Source: Rhodoluna limnophila (GTDB taxonomy: Bacteria > Actinomycetota > Actinomycetes > Actinomycetales > Microbacteriaceae). From it: a DNA stretch of 64,000 nucleotides. Shown here piece by piece: positions 19,346 to 27,279 of the stretch (its first letter is position 1; each line of letters begins with the position of its first letter). Made by a program: the position numbers and the translations under genes. The stretch spans positions 992,001 through 1,056,000 of the forward strand of contig NZ_CP040509.1 of the NCBI RefSeq assembly GCF_005845365.1. Reading direction: 5' to 3'. The notes beneath the pieces are model-generated. The model had not been told where the DNA came from. It searched no databases and saw only the letters and a list, made by a program, of their open reading frames with translations.

Positions 19346-20176
19346 TCAGTTTTTCGATGCTTGACGTTGCTCAAGCACCAACTGGTAGAGCTCGCTCTTG
19401 CTGGCGCCTGCAGCTGAAGCAATCTCGGCAACGGCCTCCTTGAGCCTCGCTCCGTCTTCGATAAGCGCAAGCACCTGCTGAATCAGGTCATCTGGCTTAG
19501 CTTCGATAACTTCTGCCCCGGCGATTACCAAAACCATTTCACCTCGAGGTTCGGAGCTGGCCCAAGTAGCTAGTTCGGCAAGTGTGCCTCGCTCAGTATG
19601 TTCGAACTTTTTTGTAAGTTCACGCGACACAGAGGCTCTGCGATCAACTCCAAGCTCTGCGGCTGCATCCTGAAGCGATTCAAGGATGCGGTGAGGTGAT
19701 TCAAAGAAAACCATGGTTCGGGATTCACGTGCCAAAGACGCAAATGTCTTACGGCGGTCGCCGCTCTTTCTTGGCAAAAACCCTTCAAAACTGAATCGGT
19801 CAGTTGGCAAACCAGATACGGCGAGCGCACTCAGCACAGCTGAAGGTCCAGGGATAACCGTTACTTCGATTCCAGCGGCAACAGCTGCGCGTACCAGCAG
19901 GAATCCCGGATCACTAACCGTGGGCATTCCCGCGTCGCTAACCACCAAAACCGATTCTTCCGCGGCAATCTCAAGTATCGATTCAATCCGATCGCCTTCG
20001 TTGTGTTCGTGAAGGCTGAAAAGTCTGGCGTTTAGTTTGATGCCCAACGAGTTTGCGAGCTTGAGTAAGCTGCGGGTGTCTTCAGCGGCGATAAAACGCG
20101 ATTCGCGAAGGTGTTCCACCAGACGCGGAGAAGCATCGGACAGGTTACCAATGGGAGTCGCAGCAAGAATGAGCAC
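19346..20176 (-). CDS. rsmI: 16S rRNA (cytidine1402-2'-O)-methyltransferase
   Basis: RsmI 2'-O-methylates C1402 in the ribosomal P site. 276 residues with the tetrapyrrole-methylase fold: ILAATPIGNLSDASPRLVEHL at the N-terminus, FIAAEDTRSLLKL, VVSDAGMPTVSDPGFLLV, VIPGPSAVLSALAVSGLPTDRF, FFESPHRI and ELTKKFE are all family hallmarks. The start is GTG with TAGACA ending 7 bases upstream. It is divergent from the mannosyltransferase gene with only 24 bases between start codons. Confidence 0.95.
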   Translation of the reverse strand: MLILAATPIGNLSDASPRLVEHLRESRFIAAEDTRSLLKLANSLGIKLNARLFSLHEHNEGDRIESILEIAAEESVLVVSDAGMPTVSDPGFLLVRAAVAAGIEVTVIPGPSAVLSALAVSGLPTDRFSFEGFLPRKSGDRRKTFASLARESRTMVFFESPHRILESLQDAAAELGVDRRASVSRELTKKFEHTERGTLAELATWASSEPRGEMVLVIAGAEVIEAKPDDLIQQVLALIEDGARLKEAVAEIASAAGASKSELYQLVLEQRQASKN

Positions 20177-20189
20177 GCTCTATTGTCTA
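20174..20189 (-). promoter_or_regulatory. Leaderless-type promoter of rsmI
   Basis: TAGACA (20184-20189), seven bases, GTG. It overlaps the oppositely directed -10 of the mannosyltransferase gene by two bases. Confidence 0.4.
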
Positions 20190-20203
20190 GCATTGGGCAG
20201 GTG
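20188..20203 (+). promoter_or_regulatory. Leaderless-type promoter of the O-mannosyltransferase gene
   Basis: TAGCAT (20188-20193), seven bases, GTG at 20201. This spacing favours the GTG over the ATG at 20222. Confidence 0.4.
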
Positions 20204-21646
20204 ATTGCTTTACTAAACCGGATGCGCCACAACACTCGGATTGTGTCCGCGTTCGAGCGCTGGGCGATGCTTGCCATCATGGGGCTAGCGGCGGTGCTTA
20301 GATTATGGAACCTGGGCTACCCAGCCAAACTTGTTTTCGACGAGACCTACTACGTCAAGGACGCCTGGTCGCTTTGGAATACCGGTGCCGAGCGAAGCTG
20401 GCCAGAAAACGCAAATCCAGCTTTCGAAGCTGGGCAAGTAGACACCTATTTGACTGAGCCAAGTTTTGTAGTTCACCCACCCCTGGGCAAGTGGATTATC
20501 GGATTTGGCATGTGGCTATTCGGCCCAGAAAACCCTGCATCTTGGAGGGCATCGGTCGCAATTATCGGTATCGCGATGGTTTACCTGATTTACCTGGTTG
20601 CCCGCATCCTGTTTAGATCCAAGTTTTGGGCTATTGCCAGCGCCTTTTTACTTGCCATTGATGGTCACGCGATCGTGTTGTCGCGCACAGCCCTGCTCGA
20701 CAACATCCTGGCATTTTTTGTGCTTCTGGCTTTTTATGCCGTGCTTCGAGATCAACAGTCTCGGGCAACTAATTCAATCGGCTGGAGACGACCGTGGTTA
20801 ATCGGTGCAGGGCTAATTCTTGGCGCCGCAATGGCAGTCAAATGGTCTGGGCTCTATTTTGCAGTTGCATTCGGCCTGTACATCGTTGTCAGCGAGGCAC
20901 TTGAGCGTAGAAAGAATCAACCCGTCGGTTGGGGTTCTGCCAGTGCAAAGCAGGCGCTAAGAACATTCACACTGATGGCCCCCGGGGCAGCACTGGTTTA
21001 CCTAGTCAGTTGGACTGGCTGGATTTTGGGCACGGATGGCTACCAGCGCCAGTATGCACCAACCTGGTTTGAATCACTGATTGCCTACCATGAGAACGCC
21101 TATGGCTTCCATGTTGGTTTAGTAACGCCTCACTCCTATGCCTCAAATCCGCTCACCTGGCTTTTTGGTCTGAGGCCAACGAGCTTCTTTTACGAGGGGG
21201 TCAATAATGGCGTCGGCGGTTGCACCGCAGCTGAGAACTGCTCGTCTGCGATTACAGCCCTAGGCAATCCATTTATCTGGTGGCCAGCGGCACTGGCCTT
21301 GTTCTTTGTGTTGGTCTGGTTCATAAAAATGCGCGACCGTACAGCAGGGCTGATTCTTCTGGGCATTCTTGCCGGTTACGTCCCATGGCTATTTTTCATG
21401 CAGCGTACAACTTTTCAGTTTTATGCGATCGTATTTCTACCGTGGATGATTTTGGCCCTGGTTTATGTCATTCAGATTTACCTAAGAGATGCCGGGCCTG
21501 TAGCTGGCGACAAGATCCGTTTTTGGGTGGTCGCATACCTGGTGGTAGTTTTTGCAGCAACGATTTACTTCTTGCCGATTTGGAACGGAACACTGATTCC
21601 ATACAATTTCTGGCGCGGTCACATGTGGCTGCCAAGCTGGATTTAG
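20201..21646 (+). CDS. Dolichyl-phosphate-mannose-protein mannosyltransferase (PMT family)
   Basis: Integral membrane GT39 enzyme that O-mannosylates exported proteins from polyprenyl-phosphate mannose. About 481 residues with many membrane segments. The catalytic loop motif KLVFDETYYVKDAWSLW, with the conserved Asp-Glu pair, lies near residue 45, and VVHPPLGKWIIGFGMWLFG follows, both diagnostic. GT39 C-terminal features (FWRGHMWLPSW) close the protein. The start is GTG 20201 or ATG 20222. It is divergent from rsmI, the usual actinobacterial arrangement. Its TAG stop doubles as part of the next gene's promoter. Confidence 0.93.
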   Translation: MIALLNRMRHNTRIVSAFERWAMLAIMGLAAVLRLWNLGYPAKLVFDETYYVKDAWSLWNTGAERSWPENANPAFEAGQVDTYLTEPSFVVHPPLGKWIIGFGMWLFGPENPASWRASVAIIGIAMVYLIYLVARILFRSKFWAIASAFLLAIDGHAIVLSRTALLDNILAFFVLLAFYAVLRDQQSRATNSIGWRRPWLIGAGLILGAAMAVKWSGLYFAVAFGLYIVVSEALERRKNQPVGWGSASAKQALRTFTLMAPGAALVYLVSWTGWILGTDGYQRQYAPTWFESLIAYHENAYGFHVGLVTPHSYASNPLTWLFGLRPTSFFYEGVNNGVGGCTAAENCSSAITALGNPFIWWPAALALFFVLVWFIKMRDRTAGLILLGILAGYVPWLFFMQRTTFQFYAIVFLPWMILALVYVIQIYLRDAGPVAGDKIRFWVVAYLVVVFAATIYFLPIWNGTLIPYNFWRGHMWLPSWI

Positions 21647-21658
21647 TGTTAAGCCATG
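21644..21658 (+). promoter_or_regulatory. Leaderless-type promoter of yciI, built on a stop codon
   Basis: TAGTGT (21644-21649) begins with the mannosyltransferase stop codon TAG; six bases then precede the ATG at 21656. Confidence 0.5.
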
Positions 21659-21937
21659 TCTACATTTGCAGTCACCTACTTTTATTCAGCCGACCCTGCG
21701 CAACTAGCAGAGGTGCGCCCACTTCACCGGGAATGGCTGAGCGGTCATTTTTCAACCGGTTCGCTACTGGCTAGTGGGCCAAAAGTTGACACCCCGGGGG
21801 CCCTGCTTATCTGGTCAGCCGAATCTGTCGAGGAGCTTGCCACAGTTCTCGACAATGACCCGTTTGACATTGCCGGTTTCATTGGTGAGCGGGTTATCGA
21901 AGAGTGGAACCCTATCTTTGGACCTTGGAGCAGTTAA
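21656..21937 (+). CDS. YciI-family protein
   Basis: 93 residues with the YCII fold: FAVTYFYSADPAQLAEVRPLHREWL at the start, the conserved His in the PLHREW segment, GSLLASGPKVDTPGALLIWSAES, and DPFDIAGFIGERVIEEWNPIFG at the end. Family members are small ferredoxin-like-fold proteins, some with hydrolase activity; no substrate can be assigned. The stop overlaps the start of the aldo/keto reductase gene (TAATG), so the two are translated together. Confidence 0.87.
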   Translation: MSTFAVTYFYSADPAQLAEVRPLHREWLSGHFSTGSLLASGPKVDTPGALLIWSAESVEELATVLDNDPFDIAGFIGERVIEEWNPIFGPWSS

Positions 21938-22767
21938 TGACACCAAACGCAGTGCCCCAAATCACGCTCAATAATGGTCAGAGCATTCCACAGCTAGGTC
22001 TTGGCGTATACAAGGTCAGCCAGAATGCCGCCGTCGAATTGGTCCACGAGGCAATCAAGGTTGGCTATCGGCGAATCGATACCGCCGCGCTTTATGGCAA
22101 CGAGGCTGAAGTTGGCCAAGCGATTCGCACCAGCGGCGTTTCGAGAGAAGAGATTTTTGTAACTACAAAAATTTGGAATGACCGTCAGGGCCGATCGCAT
22201 GCGCCCGAGGCAATTGAAGAGAGCCTCAAGCGGCTTGACATCGGACACATCGACATGCTGCTAATTCACTGGCCTTGCCCAACCCAAAATCTGTTTGTAG
22301 AAACCTGGAAGGTTTTTGAAGACGCCCTTGGCTCTGGCAAAATCCGCGGCATCGGCGTTTCAAACTTCGAACCACATCACCTTGACGCTTTGCTTGAATC
22401 AGGGTCGACGGTTCCAGCTCTCAACCAGGTAGAACTGCACCCAGCTTTTCAGCAACCAGAGGCGCGCCACTACAACCGTGAGCACGGCATCGCAACTGAA
22501 GCTTGGTCTCCGCTTGGCCGCGGTCGCTACGAAGATGACTCAGCACTTACGGCAATTGCCAGAACTCACGAACGCTCGGTAGCACAGGTGATTCTGCGCT
22601 GGCACATCCAAATAGGTAACCTGGTCATTCCTAAAACCGGCAATTACGACCGCCTGGTTGAGAACATCTCGGTTTTCGATTTTGAACTGTCCGAGCCTGA
22701 GATGCAGGCCATCGCGAGCATCGACGCTGGCGCGCGAACCGGCCTGAATCCAAACGAATTTGGCTAG
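21937..22767 (+). CDS. Aldo/keto reductase (AKR5-like)
   Basis: NADPH-dependent carbonyl reductase, 276 residues, TIM barrel. The catalytic tetrad is visible: Asp and Tyr in RIDTAALYGNEAEVG, Lys in VTTKIWN, His in LLIHWPCP. GIGVSNFEPHHLDALL and the C-terminal cofactor loop VIPKTGNYDRLVENISVFDFEL match the 2,5-diketo-D-gluconate reductase group. The start is the ATG overlapping the yciI stop; an in-frame ATG inside yciI would add 11 foreign-looking residues. It ends in a 4-base overlap with the convergent terC gene. Confidence 0.93.
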   Translation: MTPNAVPQITLNNGQSIPQLGLGVYKVSQNAAVELVHEAIKVGYRRIDTAALYGNEAEVGQAIRTSGVSREEIFVTTKIWNDRQGRSHAPEAIEESLKRLDIGHIDMLLIHWPCPTQNLFVETWKVFEDALGSGKIRGIGVSNFEPHHLDALLESGSTVPALNQVELHPAFQQPEARHYNREHGIATEAWSPLGRGRYEDDSALTAIARTHERSVAQVILRWHIQIGNLVIPKTGNYDRLVENISVFDFELSEPEMQAIASIDAGARTGLNPNEFG

Positions 22768-23750
22768 ATAGAAGCTTTCTTCTTACGGGTAACGAAGAGG
22801 CTCAGCGCGGTCGTTACCACCAGGGTCACCAGAATTACGCTCAGTGAGAGTTCAGTGCTAATTTCTGGAGCCCACTTGATTGGCTCGCCACCATTAATGA
22901 ACGCAAGCTCGTTCTCGTGCATTGCGTGCAGCACCAACTTGACACCAATCCAAGCAAGGATGATCGAGAGGCCTAGACCTAGGTACTTTAGGCGCTCCAT
23001 CAAGCCGCTCAACAAGAAGTAGAGCTGGCGAAGACCGAGCAGAGCAAACGCGTTTGCAGTGAAAACAATGTAGGCCTCATCGGTTAGACCGTAGACCGCC
23101 GGAATTGAATCAAGAGCGAAAAGCACATCGGTGGTGCCGATGGTGATCATGACCAGGAGCAAAGGAGTTAGGAAGCGCTTGCCGTCCTGCTTGATAACCA
23201 GTTTCGAGCCGTGAAACTCCTCAACGGTTGCAAAGTTCTTGCGAACCCATTTCATGACTAATCCGCCAGGTACCTTGTCTTCTTTGGCCTCGTGGAAGGT
23301 GTCCCAAACCAGCATGAACGCTGTGTAAACCAAGAAGAAACCGAATAGGTAGAAGACCCAGCTGAAGGCGTCGATAGCCGCGGCACCGAGGGCAATGAAC
23401 AGGCCACGAAGCACAAGAGCAATCGCGATACCGGCAAGCAGAGCCTCACTCTGCAGGCGGCGCGGTACCTTGAACTGACTGAAGATGATCAAAAATACAA
23501 ACAGGTTGTCGACCGACAGGCTCTTCTCGGTAATAAAACCGGCGATGAACTCGTTACCGTACTGCCCTCCCCAAACCTGGGCCACAAACCAACCGAAGAC
23601 TACCGCCAAACCGATAAACAGCATGCTCTGGAGGGCAGACTCTTTGAAGCTTGGCTCGTGAGGGTGGCGCGACTGGTAAATCAAGTCGAAAGCGATAAGA
23701 CCAACCAATGACAGAACGGTTACTACCCAGACCCAAGTTTCAATATGCAT
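22764..23750 (-). CDS. TerC/Alx-family membrane protein
   Basis: 328 residues with about nine membrane helices. ITEKSLSVDNLFVFLIIFSQFKVP carries the conserved Glu/Asp metal-site pair, and TIGTTDVLFALDSIPAVYGLT the second conserved pair (TD...DS). Characterised relatives (Alx, MntP-linked TerC proteins) export manganese or support metallation of exoenzymes; that role here is inference. The C-terminus is a short KKKKA tail. TAGAAT ends 6 bases before the ATG, indicating a leaderless mRNA, which leaves no room for the Mn riboswitch often found in front of this family. Confidence 0.92.
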   Translation of the reverse strand: MHIETWVWVVTVLSLVGLIAFDLIYQSRHPHEPSFKESALQSMLFIGLAVVFGWFVAQVWGGQYGNEFIAGFITEKSLSVDNLFVFLIIFSQFKVPRRLQSEALLAGIAIALVLRGLFIALGAAAIDAFSWVFYLFGFFLVYTAFMLVWDTFHEAKEDKVPGGLVMKWVRKNFATVEEFHGSKLVIKQDGKRFLTPLLLVMITIGTTDVLFALDSIPAVYGLTDEAYIVFTANAFALLGLRQLYFLLSGLMERLKYLGLGLSIILAWIGVKLVLHAMHENELAFINGGEPIKWAPEISTELSLSVILVTLVVTTALSLFVTRKKKASI

Positions 23751-23762
23751 GCATCTATTCTA
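23748..23762 (-). promoter_or_regulatory. Leaderless-type promoter of terC-like gene
   Basis: TAGAAT (23757-23762), six bases, ATG. This is close to the consensus -10 TATAAT. Confidence 0.55.
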
Positions 23763-23844
23763 AGAACCCCCAGACGGGCCCAGGTTCGGAATAAAAAGAT
23801 GTGCAAAAGGTATGAGACTGTTAGAACAAGTCAAGGGAGATGCA

Positions 23845-24741
23845 GTGAAAGTCTTAATATCCGGTGCGTCAGGCCTAATCGGCACCGAACTCGTGCGCCA
23901 GCTGAAAGCATCTGGCGATACTCCGCTTCGACTAGTTCGACGCAAGGCCAGAAATTCTGAAGAAATTGAATGGAATCCCAAAGCTGGTGTTCTGGACTCT
24001 GCTGCCCTTGAGGGTATCGATGCTGTTGTGAACCTAGCCGGAGCAACAACCGGTAAGTTACCTTGGACTTCAAAATACAAAGAAGAGATTATCTCCAGTC
24101 GAATCGACTCAACCAGGACGCTGGTGAATGCGATGGCTGAGTGCAAGAATCCACCGCCAGTATTTATCAGCGGTTCAGCATCTGGAATTTACGGGGATCG
24201 CAAAGATGAAGTCCTAACCGAGGATGCCGGTAAAGGTACAGGCTTCTTGAGCGACCTTGCCTACGCCTGGGAACAGGAAGCCCTAAAGGCCCCTTCAAAC
24301 GTTCGAGTAGTTTTGGTCAGAACCACCATGGTTATGAGCAGGGCCCTCGGTGCACTTGGCCGACTACTTCCACTAATCAAACTTGGCGTGGGCGGACCGC
24401 TTGGCAACGGTCAGCAATGGTGGGCTTGGATAACCGTGCAAGATGAAGCCGCTGCCATACTTCACCTGATTCGAACCTCGACCGCAACTGGCGCTTACAA
24501 TCTCACAGCGCCTGAGCCGGCCACCTGCAAGCAGATAATTGATTCACTCGGCCGTCACCTCAAGCGCCCAAATCTGCTACCGGTACCCGCATTCGCACTT
24601 CGTCTGATCTTGGGTGAAGCAGCCGACGAGTTGCTACTGTGCAGCCAAAACATGTCGGCCCAACGACTGTTGAGCACCGGCTTCAAGTTTGCCCACCCAG
24701 ACTTAGAATCAGCAACTGCCTGGGTTGTTTCAAAGGACTAA
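23845..24741 (+). CDS. NAD-dependent epimerase of the TIGR01777 (YfcH/SulA-like) family
   Basis: 298 residues, extended SDR. KVLISGASGLIGTELVRQLKASGD at the very N-terminus is the Rossmann glycine motif. IDAVVNLAGATTGKLPW, SGSASGIYGDRKDEVLTE (with the SDR Tyr region), LVRTTMVMSRALGALGRLLPLIKLGVGGPLGNGQQWWAWI and a C-terminal DUF1731-like segment are typical of the family. The start is the GTG with GGGAG 6 bases upstream. The physiological substrate of this family is unknown. The gene ends 13 bases before a bidirectional terminator. Confidence 0.9.
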   Translation: MKVLISGASGLIGTELVRQLKASGDTPLRLVRRKARNSEEIEWNPKAGVLDSAALEGIDAVVNLAGATTGKLPWTSKYKEEIISSRIDSTRTLVNAMAECKNPPPVFISGSASGIYGDRKDEVLTEDAGKGTGFLSDLAYAWEQEALKAPSNVRVVLVRTTMVMSRALGALGRLLPLIKLGVGGPLGNGQQWWAWITVQDEAAAILHLIRTSTATGAYNLTAPEPATCKQIIDSLGRHLKRPNLLPVPAFALRLILGEAADELLLCSQNMSAQRLLSTGFKFAHPDLESATAWVVSKD

Positions 24742-24754
24742 CCAAACCGATACG

Positions 24755-24787
24755 AAAAATGCCCGACCAGTATGGTCGGGCATTTTT
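24755..24787. terminator. Bidirectional rho-independent terminator
   Basis: AAAAATGCCCGACC - AGTAT - GGTCGGGCATTTTT: a 14-base perfect stem with T tracts on both strands, between the convergent epimerase and H1-like genes. Confidence 0.93.
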
Positions 24788-24801
24788 GCTTGAGTCTAGA
24801 T

Positions 24802-25293
24802 TTACTTCTTTGGTGCGGCCTTGGTTGCAGCAGGCTTAGCGGCTGGCTTAGCAGCAGCGGTCTTTGTTGCAGGCTTAGCTGCAGGCTTAGCGGCTGGCTT
24901 TGCAGCAGCAGCCTTGGTTGCAGCTGGCTTAGCAGCAGTCTTAGCAGCAGGCTTAGCAGCAGGCTTAGCAGCTGGCTTTGCCGCGGCCGCCTTAGCGGTG
25001 GTCTTTGCTGCGGTTCCTGCAGCCTTCTTTACCGCGGTACCAGCAGTCTTGGTGGCCTTGGTAGCAGCCTTGCCAGCGGTGCGAACAGCGGCGGTAGTCT
25101 TCTTTTCAGCTACCTTTGCGGTTTCGGCAACCTTCTTCTCAACGGTCTTAACTGTTGAGTCAACCTTCTTCTCTACATCGGCTGCAACCTTGGCAGCCTC
25201 GTCGACAACCTCAGCGGCAAGCTTGCCTGCATCCTTTGCGATGTTCTTTGCGTTCTTGCTAAAAAGTCTTTTAGCGGTCTCAAAAATTCCCAT
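24802..25293 (-). CDS. Histone H1-like Lys/Ala/Pro-rich protein
   Basis: 163 residues. About residues 1-45 form a charged helical head (MGIFETAKRLFSKNAKNIAK). Residues 45-95 are Lys/Val/Glu/Ala heptad-like, and the rest is a repetitive tail of AAKPAAKPA and ATKAAA units ending in APKK. The tail resembles the DNA-binding tail of actinobacterial HupB and eukaryotic H1, but no HU fold precedes it. It probably binds nucleic acid or bundles the nucleoid (inference). AGGAG lies 6 bases upstream of the ATG. The long open frames on the opposite strand are by-products of the repeats. Confidence 0.85.
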   Translation of the reverse strand: MGIFETAKRLFSKNAKNIAKDAGKLAAEVVDEAAKVAADVEKKVDSTVKTVEKKVAETAKVAEKKTTAAVRTAGKAATKATKTAGTAVKKAAGTAAKTTAKAAAAKPAAKPAAKPAAKTAAKPAATKAAAAKPAAKPAAKPATKTAAAKPAAKPAATKAAPKK

Positions 25294-25384
25294 GATAATC
25301 TCCTGAAATTAGAATTCGGATTCACTAAAACCTTACTTGACTAATGCTTTGTATAGCCAAGGCTCGAGTGAACTATCTGGGTAT

Positions 25385-26002
25385 TTATCCGTTTGCGCGT
25401 CGGCGTCGCAAAATTTCGTCAAGCTCCTGAGAGCTAAGAGTGCGAGTTGGTTCAATGCTGATTACCTCGGCCAGCACCGGGGTCTCGAGTTCACCAATTC
25501 GCTGGCGCGGTGCCGGTAGTGGGTTTGGCTCCCAAGCACGATCATCCGCAATGCTTGCGACTCCAACTCCGCCAGAGGCTTCTGTAAAGATTGCCGACCG
25601 TGTTCGGTGCGAGCGGGCAACCAATGCCCTGGCCTGCTTGGTCGCCTTGCGCAGCGTTGCAATTGAAAGTGCGGCTACAGCCAAACAACCCGCAACGGCA
25701 AACCACAGGTTCACATCGGTGATGGCCTGTACTGAAAGAAAGCCTGCGGCAACTATTGAGCTAAGCAGCAAAGTTCCAAAAATTCTTCGAGTGACCGACA
25801 GTCGGTAGTTGCGCTCGGCGAGGGCTGCTACTGTGCCGGTAACGTTGCGCTTTGCATCGCGAAGTTCTGATCTAATTTCACCGGCAAACTTGCGCTCACT
25901 TTGACGCTCTTCAGAGCGCTTGAACCATGAAGGTACAAAAACCCAAATCCAGAGGGCAGCGATAATCATCAGCATCAGCCCGCCGGATCCATTGAAGTTC
26001 AT
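25385..26002 (-). CDS. Membrane protein resembling SepX/GlpR of the divisome
   Basis: 205 residues. One membrane helix at the N-terminus (LMLMIIAALWIWVFVPSWFKRSEER), a charged segment, then two adjacent helices (about residues 75-120: IFGTLLLSSIVAAGFLSVQAI and WFAVAGCLAVAALSIATL), and a basic/disordered C-terminus. The opening W-x-x-x-x-VPxWxxR pattern and the neighbourhood (GNAT gene immediately upstream, formyl-THF cyclo-ligase beyond) match actinobacterial SepX/GlpR, which links the MoeA-like protein Glp to the cell-division machinery. Glp itself is not in this window. The assignment is moderate. Leaderless start: TATCTT, six bases, ATG. Confidence 0.6.
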   Translation of the reverse strand: MNFNGSGGLMLMIIAALWIWVFVPSWFKRSEERQSERKFAGEIRSELRDAKRNVTGTVAALAERNYRLSVTRRIFGTLLLSSIVAAGFLSVQAITDVNLWFAVAGCLAVAALSIATLRKATKQARALVARSHRTRSAIFTEASGGVGVASIADDRAWEPNPLPAPRQRIGELETPVLAEVISIEPTRTLSSQELDEILRRRRANG

Positions 26003-26014
26003 AGTTCAAAGATA
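26000..26014 (-). promoter_or_regulatory. Leaderless-type promoter of the SepX-like gene
   Basis: TATCTT (26009-26014), six bases, ATG at 26002; it lies just after the GNAT stop codon. Confidence 0.5.
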
Positions 26015-26018
26015 TGAG

Positions 26019-26684
26019 TCAGCTGCCCAGGTTGCCGTCATTTAATTCGGTGTGTTTAATACCCGCGTCAATTTCTCGTAGCCAGGGGTAGTCAACACTA
26101 GGTGTTCGGCCATTGATCCATCGATTCAACAAACCGCCGATGACTTCTTCGTGAGTAATGGCAAACGAATAGTGGTCGCGCCATGCACCGTTGATGTGAA
26201 TGTAGCGCTCCTTGAGGCCCTCAAATCGCATACCCAACTTTTCAACCACCCGGAGCGAGGCAACGTTTTCAGGTCGAATGTCAATTTCACAGCGGTGCAA
26301 ACCAAGGTGACTGAATAGGTAATCAATCACCAGGGCAACAGCCGTTGGGGTCACTCCCCTACCTGCAACTTCTGGCACCACCCAATAGCCCAGCGTCGCA
26401 GAGCTCAGGGAGCCAAAAACCATGTTCGAAACATTAAGTTGCCCAACAATGCGCCCATCGATTTCGATCACAAACGGTAATCCCTGGTTGGCGCTCATCT
26501 GCCGGCGAAGGGCCTTTATTTGGTGGCGCATTTCGAACGAGTTTGGCCCAAACGGATTAGTTGCCTCCCAAGGGCGAAGCCATTCACGATTGCCTAGAAC
26601 TCGTTCTTCAAGCTCCTTGGCGTCGCGCACTCGAACAATTCGGACGAGCACTTCGCCGTGAGAGAAACCAAAAGATGTAGCCAC
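26019..26684 (-). CDS. GNAT acetyltransferase, RimJ/RimL-like
   Basis: 221 residues from GTG. The acetyl-CoA-binding motif A is visible as TLGYWVVPEVAGRGVTPTAVALVI, followed by HRCEIDIRPENVASLRVVEKLGM and RYIHINGAWRDHYSFAI, the RimJ/RimL pattern. It would N-acetylate a protein or small amine; the substrate is unknown. The GTG start is preceded by TAATCT at 7 bases. The upstream in-frame ATG would overlap the divergent cyclo-ligase start and is less likely. It is followed by the SepX-like gene, as in other Actinobacteria. Confidence 0.88.
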   Translation of the reverse strand: MATSFGFSHGEVLVRIVRVRDAKELEERVLGNREWLRPWEATNPFGPNSFEMRHQIKALRRQMSANQGLPFVIEIDGRIVGQLNVSNMVFGSLSSATLGYWVVPEVAGRGVTPTAVALVIDYLFSHLGLHRCEIDIRPENVASLRVVEKLGMRFEGLKERYIHINGAWRDHYSFAITHEEVIGGLLNRWINGRTPSVDYPWLREIDAGIKHTELNDGNLGS

Positions 26685-26697
26685 GATGGCAAGATTA
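26682..26697 (-). promoter_or_regulatory. Leaderless-type promoter of the GNAT gene
   Basis: TAATCT (26692-26697), seven bases, GTG. It overlaps the AAGATT hexamer that serves the opposite strand. Confidence 0.45.
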
Positions 26698-26705
26698 GTC
26701 CCATG
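26691..26705 (+). promoter_or_regulatory. Leaderless-type promoter of the cyclo-ligase gene
   Basis: AAGATT (26691-26696), six bases, ATG at 26703. The hexamer is imperfect, but no Shine-Dalgarno is present. Confidence 0.35.
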
Positions 26706-27272
26706 GATGCACAAAACATAAAGCAAGCCTTGCGTGATGACCTAAAAATCCGCCGTGCTTCAGCGGTTTACGACCCAGAACACGCAGCTGCGCTAAACGT
26801 GCACCTAGCTGAGCTGTGCCTCTCCATCGGTGCTCAAAAAATTGCTTGCTATCTGCCGTATGGCACCGAACCAGATACAGAACTCTTCATTGATTGGGCT
26901 CTCGACAACGACATCGAAGTGGTCCTTCCGGTAGCCCATGAATCCGGTGAACTGACCTGGGTAATTTTTGAAGGCGAATCAACCCCCGGAATTTTTGGTT
27001 TCGCTGAAGCGACAGGAAAACCGGGGACCATTGCCGGAATAGACCTGGCGATCATTCCTGCGCTTGCCGTTGACCAAAAGGGCATGCGTCTGGGTAAAGG
27101 CAAAGGCTATTACGACCGGGCCTTAGCCAAACTTGAAGAGGCCCCACCGCTTATCGCAGTGGTCTTTGACGACGAGCTTCTCGAGGAGATCCCGGCTGAG
27201 AGTCACGACCAACCGGTAGACGCCGCTGTTACGCCGTCACAGATTGTGCTTTTCACAGATCGGTTAAAATAG
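26703..27272 (+). CDS. 5-formyltetrahydrofolate cyclo-ligase
   Basis: Converts 5-formyl-THF to methenyl-THF with ATP. 189 residues, normal length. KIACYLPYGTEPDTELFIDWAL contains the folate-binding segment, and the signature GMRLGKGKGYYDRALAKL binds ATP phosphates; an N-terminal Arg/Lys-rich helix (RDDLKIRRA) begins the protein. The ATG is only 18 bases from the divergent GNAT start. It is followed after 4 bases by the FmdB-type gene. Confidence 0.93.
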   Translation: MDAQNIKQALRDDLKIRRASAVYDPEHAAALNVHLAELCLSIGAQKIACYLPYGTEPDTELFIDWALDNDIEVVLPVAHESGELTWVIFEGESTPGIFGFAEATGKPGTIAGIDLAIIPALAVDQKGMRLGKGKGYYDRALAKLEEAPPLIAVVFDDELLEEIPAESHDQPVDAAVTPSQIVLFTDRLK

Positions 27273-27279
27273 TCACGTG
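27265..27279 (+). promoter_or_regulatory. Leaderless-type promoter of the FmdB gene
   Basis: TAAAAT (27265-27270) overlaps the last codons of the cyclo-ligase gene; six bases then the GTG start. Confidence 0.5.

Noticed and set aside
23751..23811. A yybP-ykoY manganese riboswitch before the terC-like gene
   Set aside because: The promoter hexamer sits 6 bases from the start codon, leaving no leader.
24802..25158. CRISPR-like or minisatellite array
   Set aside because: The repeats are coding, irregular in length and in frame, with no unique spacers.
24821..25306. A 161-residue Ala/Val-rich frame on the plus strand opposite the H1-like gene
   Set aside because: It is the mirror of the AAKPA repeat codons, has no ribosome site or family features, and the minus-strand protein has AGGAG and a sensible N-terminus.
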